Of a stretch of DNA of 64,000 nt, positions 9,957-19,568 are shown piece by piece. How positions within the stretch are numbered: the stretch's first letter is position 1; every line of letters begins with the position of its first letter. Where the stretch lies: NCBI GenBank assembly GCA_018266455.1, contig JAFEAJ010000012.1:1-64000 (forward strand), in the 5' to 3' direction. The notes beneath the pieces are model-generated. The model was not told where the DNA came from and did not search any database. It saw only the letters and a list, made by a program, of their open reading frames with translations. This DNA comes from Bacteroidota bacterium (lineage in GTDB: Bacteria; Bacteroidota; Bacteroidia; Chitinophagales; Chitinophagaceae). A program made the translations under genes and the position numbers.

Positions 9957-10838
9957 ATGAAAACAATCGGAAAATGGCTCGCCGTATCAGGTAGCCTTGC
10001 TTTGATTATTTTAGCAACAGCCTGCACTAAAGACAATTCGCCTTCTTCAACCATTCCTCCCGGCCATTCAAAAATGTCAATCTACATTAATGATGGGCCA
10101 ATCAGCTATTATAAAGTAATGATTGATATTAGGCAGGTTGCCGTCTTGGTTGATACTGCCAATCATCAAAATGCACCTGATGACGATGACCAATGGAATC
10201 CTGGCTTTTGCGGGCATGAAAGAGGGCAAAACAATAAATCATTAATATGGGATACCCTGTCCATCAAACCAGGTGTATATAATCTGCTCCAATTGCGCAA
10301 TGGTGCTGATACTTTGCTCGGCTCTGGCACATATCCATCTGGTAAAGTAATTAAAGTGCGCATTACTTTAGGTTCAGACAATGCGGTATTTACAGATAGC
10401 CTTACCAGTTACCCACTTGTAGTGTTTGGGTTCCATCCTTATTTTGATATTAATGTCAGGAGGGAAAATGTGCACAACATCTCCAATAATGACTTCCAAT
10501 TATGGCTCGATTTCAACCTGCACAGGTCTATTTTTTTCTGGAGCGGCACTTTCTATCTTAAACCTTATGTTGTAGCTTACAACAAAGTAAAGCTTTCTAA
10601 AATCCAGGGATTGGTGTATCCCCATGCCGCTGCGCCTTTAGTCGGAGCTATAAAGGGCACAGACACTTTATATACAATACCCGGCTGGGGAGGCTATTAC
10701 CAGTTTGTTGGTATAACTTCTGGCACCTATTCGCTAGTATTTTACGGGCACAATGGTTACAATGACACAACAATCAACAACATTGTTGTGGATTCATCTT
10801 CAGTAATCAACGCCCCGACAATCACGCTACATAAATAA
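9957..10838 (+). CDS. DUF4382 family lipoprotein
   Basis: A 293-residue exported lipoprotein. The start chosen is the ATG at 9957, which gives a signal peptide with lipobox (LATAC). An in-frame TTG at 9912 would add 15 charged residues in front. The mature N-terminal domain follows the DUF4382 pattern: MSIYINDGPISYYKVMIDI near residue 40, a YNLLQLRNG segment near 110, then KVIKVRITLG, the usual path of this probably carbohydrate-associated domain. The C-terminal 70 residues look like an extra beta-sandwich (GTYSLVFYGHNGY). Function is unknown. It is an isolated gene ended by a strong terminator. Confidence 0.75.
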   Translation: MKTIGKWLAVSGSLALIILATACTKDNSPSSTIPPGHSKMSIYINDGPISYYKVMIDIRQVAVLVDTANHQNAPDDDDQWNPGFCGHERGQNNKSLIWDTLSIKPGVYNLLQLRNGADTLLGSGTYPSGKVIKVRITLGSDNAVFTDSLTSYPLVVFGFHPYFDINVRRENVHNISNNDFQLWLDFNLHRSIFFWSGTFYLKPYVVAYNKVKLSKIQGLVYPHAAAPLVGAIKGTDTLYTIPGWGGYYQFVGITSGTYSLVFYGHNGYNDTTINNIVVDSSSVINAPTITLHK

Positions 10839-10860
10839 GCTCTGTATAAGGTACCCGATA

Positions 10861-10895
10861 AACCGGCATTTCAAAAATGCCGGTTTTCTTTTTCT
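10861..10895 (+). terminator. Rho-independent terminator after the DUF4382 gene
   Basis: AACCGGCATTT (10861-10871) and AAATGCCGGTT (10875-10885) form a perfect 11-bp stem with a 3-nt loop, followed by TTCTTTTTC. It lies 22 bp after the stop codon and separates this gene from uvrA. Confidence 0.88.
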
Positions 10896-10976
10896 CCATG
10901 TTACCATTCAACCAAACCTTATTAGTTTTGTTCTTACCTTAGTTTCAATCACAAATAACAGAAGCGGATATAATTG

Positions 10977-13844
10977 ATGATTCCAGAAACAAAACTGAAC
11001 GGCGACTGCTTAGCAGCAGACGATGCCATTGAAGTATTCGGAGCCAGGGCACATAACCTGAAAAATATTGATATCAGGATACCTAAGAACAAATTGGTAG
11101 TAATAACGGGGATCAGCGGAAGCGGGAAATCCTCTTTAGCTTTTGACACCATTTTCTCTGAAGGGCAACGCCGCTATATGGAAAGCTTCGGAGCTTATGC
11201 CAGGCAATTCATTGGCGATATGGAAAGGCCGGATGTAGACAAGATTACCGGCCTTAGCCCGGTGATCTCGATTGAACAAAAAACAACAAATAAAAACCCC
11301 AGGAGCACTGTCGGGACCGTAACAGAAGTGTACGATTTCCTTAGGCTGCTGTATGCAAAGATTGGCGAAGCCTACTCTTTCCACACCGGGAGGAAGATGG
11401 TGAAATTCAGTGAAGAGGAAATCGTAGAAAACGTGTTCTCGAAATTCAGCAGCAAAAAAATTTCGTTGCTGGCGCCTGTAGTAAGGGGCAGAAAAGGACA
11501 TTACAGGGAATTGTTTGAAGAAATCCGAAAAAAAGGATACCTGAAAGTACGAGTTGATGGCGAGATCAGGGACCTTGTCCCGAAAATGCAGGTCGACCGT
11601 TATAAAATTCATGATATTGAAATTGTGATCGACAGGCTCGCTGTGACAAGCGACATGAAAGTGCGCTTGAGCCAGAGCGTACAAAAAACTTTGCAGGTCG
11701 GAAAAGACCTGATGTTTGTGCTGTTGAAAGATAATGAAAGGATCATTCAATACTCCAAACAACTGATGTGCGAAGAAACAGGCATCAGTTATGAAGAACC
11801 ATCTCCAAACAGTTTTTCTTTTAACTCGCCATACGGTGCATGCCCTACCTGCAAAGGCCTTGGCGATGTTTATACGATAAGTATTGATGAAGTTCTCCCA
11901 GACAAAACAAAAAGCGTTAATGAAGGGGGAATTGCCCCATTGGGAGAAGAACGCGACGCCAGCGTATTTCAGCAGGTCGCAAGGTTTGCAAAAAAGCATA
12001 AAATAGGCCTGGATAAACCCATTAAAACCTTGCCTGAGCCACACCTTCATTTGTTATTGTATGGAGATGGAAATGCCGCTCAAAGTTTTGATGTGGATAT
12101 GGGCGATGAAACCATTCCGGATACCTATACAGGCAGCTATGAAGGGATAATACCCATGTTGAAACGATGGTTTTCGTCTTCATACAGCACGGAAACCTTA
12201 AGGGCCTGGGTGGAAAAATATATGGTGCTAAAAAAATGCGAATCGTGCAATGGAGCAAGACTAAAAAAGGAAAGTTTGTGGTTTAGGGTAGCTGAGAAAA
12301 ATATTGCCGAACTAAGCAGCATGAACCTGAACAAATTGATGCGATGGTTTGACCAGATCGAAGAAAGGTTGAATAATAAACAAAATATTATTGCAAAAGA
12401 TATTTTAAAAGAGATAAAAGAACGCTTACAGTTCCTTTTAGATGTTGGATTGACCTATCTTTCTTTAGATCGGCCTTCAAGAACACTGAGTGGTGGCGAA
12501 TCGCAGCGAATCAGGCTCGCTACACAGATAGGCTCGCAGTTACAAGGCATTACGTATATCCTCGATGAGCCTAGCATCGGCCTTCATCAAAGGGACAATC
12601 ATCGATTGATAACTGCCCTAAAAAATTTGCGCAACATTGGCAACAGTGTGCTGGTGGTAGAACATGATAAAGACATTATGATGGCTGCAGACCATTTGAT
12701 TGATATTGGCCCACGGGCTGGTTTTCATGGAGGGAAAATCGTTGCACAGGGGAATCCTGAAGATTTGTTGAGGCTGGATACGCTTACATCCTCTTACCTG
12801 AATGGGCACAAAAAAATTGAAGTGCCAAGCCAAAGAAGAAAAGGAAATGGAAAGGCAATTGAAATAAAAGGCGCTAAAGGGAACAACTTAAAAAATATTG
12901 ACACAAAATTCCCATTAGGGAAATTTATAGTAATAACCGGAGTAAGCGGCAGCGGAAAATCCACTTTGATCAATGAAACACTATATCCTATTTTGAGCAA
13001 ATACGCTTACGGTTCAAAAGCTGTGCCGATGGAATACCGGTCAGTAAAAGGATTGGAAAATATTGACAAAGTGATAGAAATTGATCAGTCGCCAATTGGA
13101 AGAACACCACGAAGCAACCCGGCAACCTATTGCGGCTTTTTTACTGATATCCGTACTTTATTTGCATCGGTGCCTGAAGCTAAAATAAGGGGATATAATG
13201 CTGGCCGTTTTTCTTTCAATGTCAAAAGCGGAAGATGCGATGTGTGCGAAGGCGGTGGAATGCGTGTCATCGAAATGAATTTCTTGCCTGATGTATATGT
13301 ACATTGCGAAAAATGCAATGGAAAAAGATATAACCGGGAAACACTTGAAATCCGCTATAAAGGCAAATCTATTAGTGATGTGCTGGATATGACAGTTGAT
13401 GAAGCGGTAGGCTTTTTCCAGAACGTACCTTTCCTATACAGAAAAATAAAGGTATTGCAGGAAGTGGGGCTCGGCTATATTACACTAGGCCAATCTGCTG
13501 TTACATTAAGCGGAGGGGAAGCGCAACGGGTGAAACTGGGAACCGAACTATCGAAAAAAGACACCGGAAAAACATTTTATATCTTAGACGAGCCTACTAC
13601 AGGTTTGCATTTTGAAGACATCAGTCACCTGCTGAATGTGCTGAACAAATTAGTTGACAGGGGCAATACGGTTTTGGTTATTGAACATAACCTTGACGTG
13701 ATAAAGGTAGCTGATTATATTATTGACCTTGGCCCAGAAGGAGGTGATGGAGGTGGAAAAGTTTTATTTGAGGGAATACCTGAAGACTTGGTGAAGAACA
13801 AAGAAAGTTTTACTGCCAAATTTTTGAAACAGGAATTGGAATGA
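10977..13844 (+). CDS. uvrA: Excinuclease ABC subunit A
   Basis: DNA damage-recognition ATPase of nucleotide excision repair, working as a dimer with UvrB. The 955-residue protein has the two ABC halves expected: Walker A GISGSGKS (45-52) and GVSGSGKS (about 650), signature motifs LSGGESQR (about 503) and LSGGEAQR (about 843). Zinc modules are CPTC (about 288), CESC (about 420) and CDVC/CEKC (about 753-778). Length is normal for UvrA1, with the UvrB-binding and insertion domains retained. I start at ATG 10977 rather than the TTG immediately before it. A 304-codon antisense frame inside the gene is only a shadow. Confidence 0.97.
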   Translation: MIPETKLNGDCLAADDAIEVFGARAHNLKNIDIRIPKNKLVVITGISGSGKSSLAFDTIFSEGQRRYMESFGAYARQFIGDMERPDVDKITGLSPVISIEQKTTNKNPRSTVGTVTEVYDFLRLLYAKIGEAYSFHTGRKMVKFSEEEIVENVFSKFSSKKISLLAPVVRGRKGHYRELFEEIRKKGYLKVRVDGEIRDLVPKMQVDRYKIHDIEIVIDRLAVTSDMKVRLSQSVQKTLQVGKDLMFVLLKDNERIIQYSKQLMCEETGISYEEPSPNSFSFNSPYGACPTCKGLGDVYTISIDEVLPDKTKSVNEGGIAPLGEERDASVFQQVARFAKKHKIGLDKPIKTLPEPHLHLLLYGDGNAAQSFDVDMGDETIPDTYTGSYEGIIPMLKRWFSSSYSTETLRAWVEKYMVLKKCESCNGARLKKESLWFRVAEKNIAELSSMNLNKLMRWFDQIEERLNNKQNIIAKDILKEIKERLQFLLDVGLTYLSLDRPSRTLSGGESQRIRLATQIGSQLQGITYILDEPSIGLHQRDNHRLITALKNLRNIGNSVLVVEHDKDIMMAADHLIDIGPRAGFHGGKIVAQGNPEDLLRLDTLTSSYLNGHKKIEVPSQRRKGNGKAIEIKGAKGNNLKNIDTKFPLGKFIVITGVSGSGKSTLINETLYPILSKYAYGSKAVPMEYRSVKGLENIDKVIEIDQSPIGRTPRSNPATYCGFFTDIRTLFASVPEAKIRGYNAGRFSFNVKSGRCDVCEGGGMRVIEMNFLPDVYVHCEKCNGKRYNRETLEIRYKGKSISDVLDMTVDEAVGFFQNVPFLYRKIKVLQEVGLGYITLGQSAVTLSGGEAQRVKLGTELSKKDTGKTFYILDEPTTGLHFEDISHLLNVLNKLVDRGNTVLVIEHNLDVIKVADYIIDLGPEGGDGGGKVLFEGIPEDLVKNKESFTAKFLKQELE

Positions 13845-13883
13845 CATGAAATTTTCATGACTTAATTTGCCACAAAGAAAATT

Positions 13884-14414
13884 ATGAAAAGAGTTTTAGT
13901 TGATATGGACGAAGTCATTGCCGACACCACCAGCGGCATGATAACATGGTATAAAGACAACTTTGTCGGAAATATCGATTACCCAAAAATGCTGGAAGGC
14001 CAATCGCTTGTAAAAGGGTTCCCTGAGGAACATCAAAAGATAGTGCGCCAACAATTATTTGAGCCCGGTTTTTTCCGAAATCTTCCTGTTATGCCAAACA
14101 GTATTGAAGTAATCAATGAAATGAATAAAAGGTATGAGCTATTTATTGTTTCTGCCGCAACTGAGTTCCCCAATTCATTAAAAGAAAAGTTTGACTGGCT
14201 GGAAGAACACTTTCCCTTTCTCAACTGGCAACAGGTTGTTTTATGCGGCACCAAAAAAATAATGCATGGTGATATTATGATTGATGACCATGCGAGGCAC
14301 TTAACCCATTTTAATGGAAAAGCATATCTTTTTTCAGCACCACACAATTTGAACGAAAACCATTTTGAAAGAATAAAAGACTGGCAGCATGCTGCTGAAA
14401 TATTTTTGAAATAG
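13884..14414 (+). CDS. 5'(3')-deoxyribonucleotidase-like HAD phosphatase
   Basis: A 176-residue HAD-superfamily enzyme of the NT5C type. The N terminus carries the catalytic DMDEV motif (residues 7-11; D7 nucleophile, D9 acid/base), motif II is IVSAA (about 89-93), and the acidic motif IV is MIDDHARH (about 131-138). Family members dephosphorylate deoxyribonucleoside monophosphates and help balance dNTP pools. It follows uvrA by 40 bp on the same strand and could be cotranscribed with it, a reasonable pairing for repair and nucleotide metabolism, though that link is inference. Confidence 0.85.
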   Translation: MKRVLVDMDEVIADTTSGMITWYKDNFVGNIDYPKMLEGQSLVKGFPEEHQKIVRQQLFEPGFFRNLPVMPNSIEVINEMNKRYELFIVSAATEFPNSLKEKFDWLEEHFPFLNWQQVVLCGTKKIMHGDIMIDDHARHLTHFNGKAYLFSAPHNLNENHFERIKDWQHAAEIFLK

Positions 14415-14484
14415 CATCAAAGCGTATTTTTTCCTGATGGCATGCGATTATTTATAACCTTTCATTTACCACTTCTAAAAAGCA

Positions 14485-14513
14485 AATAGCCGCAACTATT
14501 CGTCACGGCTATT
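14485..14513 (-). terminator. Possible terminator between convergent genes
   Basis: AATAGCCG and CGGCTATT form an 8-bp stem with a 13-nt loop. On the minus strand it is followed by TTGCTTTTTAG, so it best serves the leftward gene ending at 14713, though it lies 200 nt beyond it. It is the only structure I see in the 298-bp gap 14415-14712. Confidence 0.35.
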
Positions 14514-14712
14514 GGGTTGTATTAGGGTTCAGGACATAAGGCTTTTAAAAATTCCAATAAGCGGGCGCAGGGAGTGATCAATAAAATCGTTTATGGGTAC
14601 TAAAATAGGGAACGGATCAGGTTATAAATAACCTTGTTTTCGGATATCAGATTTTACTAATTTCCCTGCTGCTTATTGGTTGATCAGTCATAAAATTTAT
14701 AATAACTTGTAT

Positions 14713-15126
14713 TTATCTAACCATTAATTTTCCAACTTCGATTTTTTCTTCATCGCACAAAATTTCATAATAATAGTTTCCTTTTTCGATGTTTACGAAT
14801 GAGATATTTTCATTGCCAGGGATATCAATTTGCGCTTTTAAAACTCCGTCTGTATCAAACATGTAGAAATGGTAATTCTTTTTTTGTTCTTTGTTTATTG
14901 TAATCAAAAGCTTCCTGGGCAGATCACCTGAAGAAAATCTGATGGAATAATTCTTATTAACAGAAAGCTTGTTGACGAAAATGGAATCTTTTACGAATGA
15001 ACAGTTTTTTTTTAGGTTTCCTGATGAAACATTAGCTGAAGAAAATACAACCATCATAAATAATGCGGCCAACACAGTTAAACAAAATTGCAGAGATGTC
15101 TTTTTTTCAGGTATAATTTTCTTCAT
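14713..15126 (-). CDS. Small exported protein with a sorting-tail-like fold
   Basis: A 137-residue protein with a hydrophobic signal segment (about 12-32). The rest resembles the short beta-sandwich seen in T9SS C-terminal tails (RKLLITI, FYMFDTDG, then GNYYYEILCDEEK..VGKLMVR), but it is not attached to a catalytic domain. I do not recognise a specific family. It lies 44 bp downstream of the PorG-like barrel gene and may be cotranscribed with it. The similarity to a sorting tail is by eye only. Confidence 0.6.
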   Translation of the reverse strand: MKKIIPEKKTSLQFCLTVLAALFMMVVFSSANVSSGNLKKNCSFVKDSIFVNKLSVNKNYSIRFSSGDLPRKLLITINKEQKKNYHFYMFDTDGVLKAQIDIPGNENISFVNIEKGNYYYEILCDEEKIEVGKLMVR

Positions 15127-15170
15127 GCAAAAAAATTGGTGGCAGGCTTATATTTTGTTATGCCAATTTG

Positions 15171-16148
15171 TTAGAACCTCATGACCGGGCAACGAGTTGA
15201 ATTTCTCCATTCAGATTCTCTGGCGGAACCAATTCGGATACCGATTTTGAAGCCCATTGTGAAATAAGCATCATTTTGGCTGGGATCGCCTCTCTTGTTT
15301 CCCGGGTTATAGCCGCTATTCGGAACACCTCGCAAAGGGCTTTTATTAGACATCTGATCGGCAATTTGTGCCATCGCCGGAGAAAGGTGTGCGTAAAACA
15401 CGCTTGGGTCAACAAACTGTGTGCTCACATCATCAATATAATCTGTGAAAGTCTTACGATGAACAATCTCGAAAGCTATATTGAGATTTTGAGTGAAATA
15501 ATATTTCACACCTATCCCCATGGGAATATTGATCTGTGTAAGGCTATATTCCTTTCTTGTAGGGTATTCAGGGAACCCCTCTCCTTCTGTATGCAAAGGT
15601 CTTAGGTCAACCCAGCTTGTATATCCTGATGGATCAGTGTATGTGCCCTGGGGATTAAAATGGAATACTCCTACGCCAAGAAGGCCGTAGGGCCTTAATC
15701 TTCCTTGCACATCTGTAGGGTCATTTTCTAAGAATACAGTAGGATATAATTCGAGTGCCAGGAAACCTTCATAAATATTTGAACGAAAGTTAAGGTTTCG
15801 ATTTTTGCGCGCCTCTTCTATACCTCCTTTAGTTGTGGTTTTTGCATCATCGCCTTCTACCCCACCATAATTTAATGCTACACGAACACCGAGCCATTCC
15901 GCCGGGTGTGCTGCAAGGAATACTCCATAGGAAAGTTTGGTAGTATTCATATTATAGTCTTTCAGGAAAGTAGTTCCTTTGCCATAATGCCCCCCAAGAT
16001 CCCCTAGGAAACCCATTGGAGCAATGGTGAAACCGCCTTCTAGATAAGTGCCTGCTGATAATTGGCTGAATGAAGCAAAATGAAATGCGAGAAGTAATGA
16101 CAGGGTTACGGCACACTTCTGAGCAAAGGAGTGTAAACTCTTTTTCAT
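15171..16148 (-). CDS. Outer-membrane beta-barrel protein, DUF6089/PorG-like
   Basis: A 325-residue protein with a Sec signal peptide (about 1-29) and alternating beta strands of an 8- or more-stranded barrel. The NTTKLSYG stretch after the N-terminal strands, GVRVALNYGGVEGDD, RPYGLLGVGVFHFNP, the late TFTDYIDDVSTQFVDP and the closing FTMGFKIGIRIG match the DUF6089 family, which includes PorG of the type IX secretion machinery. Whether this copy is PorG itself or a paralogue cannot be decided here. No other por or gld genes are in the window. Confidence 0.75.
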   Translation of the reverse strand: MKKSLHSFAQKCAVTLSLLLAFHFASFSQLSAGTYLEGGFTIAPMGFLGDLGGHYGKGTTFLKDYNMNTTKLSYGVFLAAHPAEWLGVRVALNYGGVEGDDAKTTTKGGIEEARKNRNLNFRSNIYEGFLALELYPTVFLENDPTDVQGRLRPYGLLGVGVFHFNPQGTYTDPSGYTSWVDLRPLHTEGEGFPEYPTRKEYSLTQINIPMGIGVKYYFTQNLNIAFEIVHRKTFTDYIDDVSTQFVDPSVFYAHLSPAMAQIADQMSNKSPLRGVPNSGYNPGNKRGDPSQNDAYFTMGFKIGIRIGSARESEWRNSTRCPVMRF

Positions 16149-16293
16149 GAATATTGTTTTTAGTTTTCGATGGTTTGGATTCTAGTTACAAAATAATAAA
16201 AACCAGATTTCAATACAAGAAACGCAAAAAAGATTCTTTTTGTGTGCTGGAGTTAAAAATTTTATTTTCCTCTTTTAATAAAAAGGAGTTTTA

Positions 16294-16746
16294 CTATTTT
16301 TTTTGTAGTATCATTCGGATATGCTCGATACCGTCTTCGAGGTATATATCGCTACATTGAACAAAACCAAGCGATTTATAAAAATTTTTCAAATATAATT
16401 GCGCCCCTATTTTTATTGATGAAGCGCTGCTGAACAAAGAGTAAGCTATGCTGATGCTATTTTGCATAAGCGCTCTTCCCAGCCCCCGGCCCCTTGCAGA
16501 TGGTGATGTTACGACACGGCCGATAGAAATTTCCTCATAGCAGATTCCCGGGGGAACAATACGCGTGTATGCAATAAGTTTTTTTTGCTCCCATCCCATT
16601 AAATGAAAGCAAAATTGATCCTTATTATCTGCATCCTGAAAAACACAATGTTGCTCAACAACAAAAACTTCATTTCGCAATTGTAAACAAGCATATAGCT
16701 CAAGTACAGTAAGGTCTTCAAATTTTTTATAAATCCAGGTGGCCAT
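16294..16746 (-). CDS. elaA: ElaA-family GNAT acetyltransferase
   Basis: A 150-residue GNAT protein. The ElaA features are present: the LRNEVFVVEQHCVFQDAD block near residue 23-40, DNKDQFCFHL, IGRVVTSPSARGRGLG (about 74-89) as the acetyl-CoA pyrophosphate-binding loop, and the C-terminal IGAQLYLKNFYKSLGF. The substrate of ElaA proteins is not settled. It starts 57 bp downstream of the rarA stop, reads in the same direction, and may share its transcript. Confidence 0.85.
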   Translation of the reverse strand: MATWIYKKFEDLTVLELYACLQLRNEVFVVEQHCVFQDADNKDQFCFHLMGWEQKKLIAYTRIVPPGICYEEISIGRVVTSPSARGRGLGRALMQNSISIAYSLFSSASSIKIGAQLYLKNFYKSLGFVQCSDIYLEDGIEHIRMILQKK

Positions 16747-16803
16747 CGTTTACAGTTTCGAGTTCACAGTTTGCGTCGTGCTCACCACAAACTGCATTAT
16801 AAA

Positions 16804-18069
16804 TCAATATCCATACTTTTCCTTCCACAAATTCTTCAGGTATTTTCTCATCTCTTCTTCCCGAGCATTTTTCCCTGGAACAAAAAATGTAAAGCCTGAA
16901 ACTTCATTTGGCAAATATTCCTGTGGCGAAAAATTATCTTCATAACTATGGCTGTACTGATACCCTTTCCCATAATCAAGGTCTTTCATCAATTGGGACG
17001 GCGAATTTCTGATATGCAATGGAACGGGCAAATCCCCATATTTCCTAACAGCCTCCGAAGCAGCGCCGATGGCTTTTAAAGCGGCATTGCTTTTAGGAGA
17101 CGAAGCCAGGTAGGTTGCGCACTGGGATAAAACCAGGCTGGCTTCAGGATAACCAACCTTATTGACAGCATCAAAAGTTGCATTTGCCAACAACAATGCA
17201 TTAGGATTTGCATTGCCAATATCTTCACTGGCAAATATCAGCATCCGCCTGGCAATAAACTTTACTTCCTCCCCGCCTTCAATCATACGCGCAAGCCAGT
17301 ATACCGCAGCATTAGGGTCACTGCCGCGCAGCGACTTTATAAATGCAGATATGATATCATAATGCTGTTCGCCATTCTTATCATATAACACCACGCGTTT
17401 CTGGGCTATTTCCATCACCTTGTTATCAGTGATCACCACATCGCCTTCAAAAGCATTACAAACCAGTTCAAGCAGGTTTAATAACTTTCGGGCATCGCCA
17501 CCTGAAATATCAATTATTGCTTCTGTTTCCTTTAGCTCAATATTTCTTTTTTGCAATTTCCCGTCATGTTTCATAGCAGTAGTCAATAACTGCTTAAGAT
17601 CGGTATCATTGAGCGGCTTTAGTACGTATACCTGGCAGCGGCTCAACAATGCGCTGTTCACTTCAAAAGAAGGGTTTTCTGTTGTCGCGCCAATAAGCGT
17701 GATAATACCTTTCTCCACAGCTCCTAATAATGCATCTTGCTGGCCCTTGTTAAAACGATGGATTTCATCGATGAATAAAATTGCCCCGGGCTTTTGTTTT
17801 GCTTGTTCAATGACTTCGCGAATTTCTTTGACACCCGATGAAATGGCGCTCAAAGTGTAAAAATCAGCCTTCAAACTGTGCGCTATGATATTTGCAATGG
17901 TAGTTTTACCTGTGCCGGGCGGCCCCCAGAGAATCATTGAAGGAATTTTTCCATGTTCGATTGCATTCCGCAAAATGCTTCCCTTGCCCGTAAGGTGTTT
18001 TTGGCCAACCAGGCCTTCAAGCAATTGGGGCCGGAGCCTTTCTGCCAATGGTGCATCAATCTGGCTCAT
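16804..18069 (-). CDS. rarA: Replication-associated recombination ATPase RarA (MgsA)
   Basis: AAA+ clamp-loader-like ATPase acting at stalled replication forks. The 421-residue protein opens with the family signature RPQLLEGLVGQKHLTGKGS, then Walker A GPPGTGKTT (49-57), Walker B ILFIDEIHRFNKGQ (97-110), sensor 1 GATTENPSFE, and the C-terminal MgsA tetramerisation region with GSDPNAAVYWLARM and HIRNSP. Length and motif order are normal. It is divergent from the protease gene at 18158 and probably heads a unit with elaA. Confidence 0.94.
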   Translation of the reverse strand: MSQIDAPLAERLRPQLLEGLVGQKHLTGKGSILRNAIEHGKIPSMILWGPPGTGKTTIANIIAHSLKADFYTLSAISSGVKEIREVIEQAKQKPGAILFIDEIHRFNKGQQDALLGAVEKGIITLIGATTENPSFEVNSALLSRCQVYVLKPLNDTDLKQLLTTAMKHDGKLQKRNIELKETEAIIDISGGDARKLLNLLELVCNAFEGDVVITDNKVMEIAQKRVVLYDKNGEQHYDIISAFIKSLRGSDPNAAVYWLARMIEGGEEVKFIARRMLIFASEDIGNANPNALLLANATFDAVNKVGYPEASLVLSQCATYLASSPKSNAALKAIGAASEAVRKYGDLPVPLHIRNSPSQLMKDLDYGKGYQYSHSYEDNFSPQEYLPNEVSGFTFFVPGKNAREEEMRKYLKNLWKEKYGY

Positions 18070-18157
18070 TAATAAAATTTAAAATACAATAGTACAACAA
18101 CTTGGTTATTTTAAAGTTTTATGAGATATTGAGCATGACAAAGAAAAGCAGGAGCGG

Positions 18158-19510
18158 ATGAGAATATCGATAATCATTATTTTATTTTTTTCTTGCGCTA
18201 TGCAAAAGCATGCATGTGCGCAAGGATTTTCCGGGGCACAAAATTATGCCCTGAACAGGCCTGGCGTAGTTATGGTCAAAACTGTTTTTTCTGCCAACGT
18301 TTATGTGAACAAAATGAGGATGGACATGAGGATTTTTTACAAACTTCTTGATTCCATACAACGGGCAGATACTGCGGGTGCGATCTTTTCAGCAGAACAG
18401 AAATTGAATATCGTTTTAAAAACAATGTATGACAACCCGGCTAGGTTCTTTAAAAGGACTCCTGACAATATTGAACAGACGCAGGAGATAACGGCAACGG
18501 GCACTGGTTTCTTTATTACTGGCGATGGGTATGTGGCTACAAATTGCCATTTAATAGACCGAGAAAATTCTTTTATAAGAAGGCAATTTATACTTACTGC
18601 TTTCCGACAAATCACCCAGGCAAACATTGATGCGCTCGAAAGCTCATGGGCAGCTAAATTCACAGACCAGCAAAAAGCGCTTTTATATGATACTTATGCC
18701 TCGGTTTATTCCAGGCTTTTCCCTATGACGTTAAACGGTTTGAAAAAATCCATTTATGTAGTTTATAGGAAGGACACTACTAATGGCGACTCTACCCAAA
18801 CAAAAGCAGCAAATATCATTATCAAGGGAAACCCTATGCCAGGGAAAGATGTGGCCATTTTAAAAATCGATGCAGATAGCAATTTGCCTGTGCTTAAACT
18901 GGCAAATGATGAACTGCCAAGAGTGGGCGACCAGTTGTATGTTTACGGATACCCTGGGCCGGTAACCAATAATGATTTCGTTTCTGCTGAATCAGCTATT
19001 GAGCCAACGCTTACTACTGGTATTGTGAGCGCTATCAAAAAATCGGTGCATGGGTGGCCCGTGATACAGATGGACGCGAACATTAACCACGGCAGCAGTG
19101 GCGGACCGGTATGCAACAACAAGGGCGAGGTTGTTGGGCTAACAACATTTGGCAGCCTTGAAAACTCGGGAGGACTTGCAGCAGGGCTTAATTTCTCAAT
19201 CCCTGTTTCCATATTAAACGAGTTCGCAGACTCTGCGGGGATTGAGCCCGATATCAGCACAGCCACAGAATTATTTTCAAAAGGCCTTCAGTCTTTCGAT
19301 AAACATTATTATGGCGAAGCATTGAAATTCTTTAAAAAAGTAATCAGGCTGAACCCTGGTTACCCTACTATCTATCAGAATATGAAAGAATGCGAAACCC
19401 GTATCGCCAATCGTGAGGACGAAGGTTCATCTGGACTGAAGTACATTTTCATCGGCATTGGCCTATTCTTATTTTTATGGGCCTTTTTTGGTTTCAACAA
19501 AAAGAATTAA
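18158..19510 (+). CDS. Membrane-anchored S1C-type serine protease with TPR
   Basis: A 450-residue exported protein: signal peptide (1-22), a roughly 85-residue helical spacer, a trypsin-like domain (about 105-350), a TPR-like pair (about 370-420) and a C-terminal membrane helix (about 431-445) with a short NKKN tail. The catalytic triad is visible as H131 in VATNCHLID, D231 in GKDVAILKID and S314 in GSSGGPV. About 90 extra residues separate His from Asp compared with DegP-like enzymes. There is no PDZ domain, so the TPR may replace it in substrate or partner binding. The layout suggests an active protease held at the inner membrane, facing the periplasm. Confidence 0.85.
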   Translation: MRISIIIILFFSCAMQKHACAQGFSGAQNYALNRPGVVMVKTVFSANVYVNKMRMDMRIFYKLLDSIQRADTAGAIFSAEQKLNIVLKTMYDNPARFFKRTPDNIEQTQEITATGTGFFITGDGYVATNCHLIDRENSFIRRQFILTAFRQITQANIDALESSWAAKFTDQQKALLYDTYASVYSRLFPMTLNGLKKSIYVVYRKDTTNGDSTQTKAANIIIKGNPMPGKDVAILKIDADSNLPVLKLANDELPRVGDQLYVYGYPGPVTNNDFVSAESAIEPTLTTGIVSAIKKSVHGWPVIQMDANINHGSSGGPVCNNKGEVVGLTTFGSLENSGGLAAGLNFSIPVSILNEFADSAGIEPDISTATELFSKGLQSFDKHYYGEALKFFKKVIRLNPGYPTIYQNMKECETRIANREDEGSSGLKYIFIGIGLFLFLWAFFGFNKKN

Positions 19511-19568
19511 TACACTGCTCATAGGCAACTTCTAAAAATGGACAGGAAATGATGTTTTGAGGAAGATG

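Noticed and set aside
11136..12050. 304-codon frame antisense to uvrA
   Set aside because: The sense strand encodes UvrA with all motifs intact; the antisense product is Phe/Cys-rich noise.
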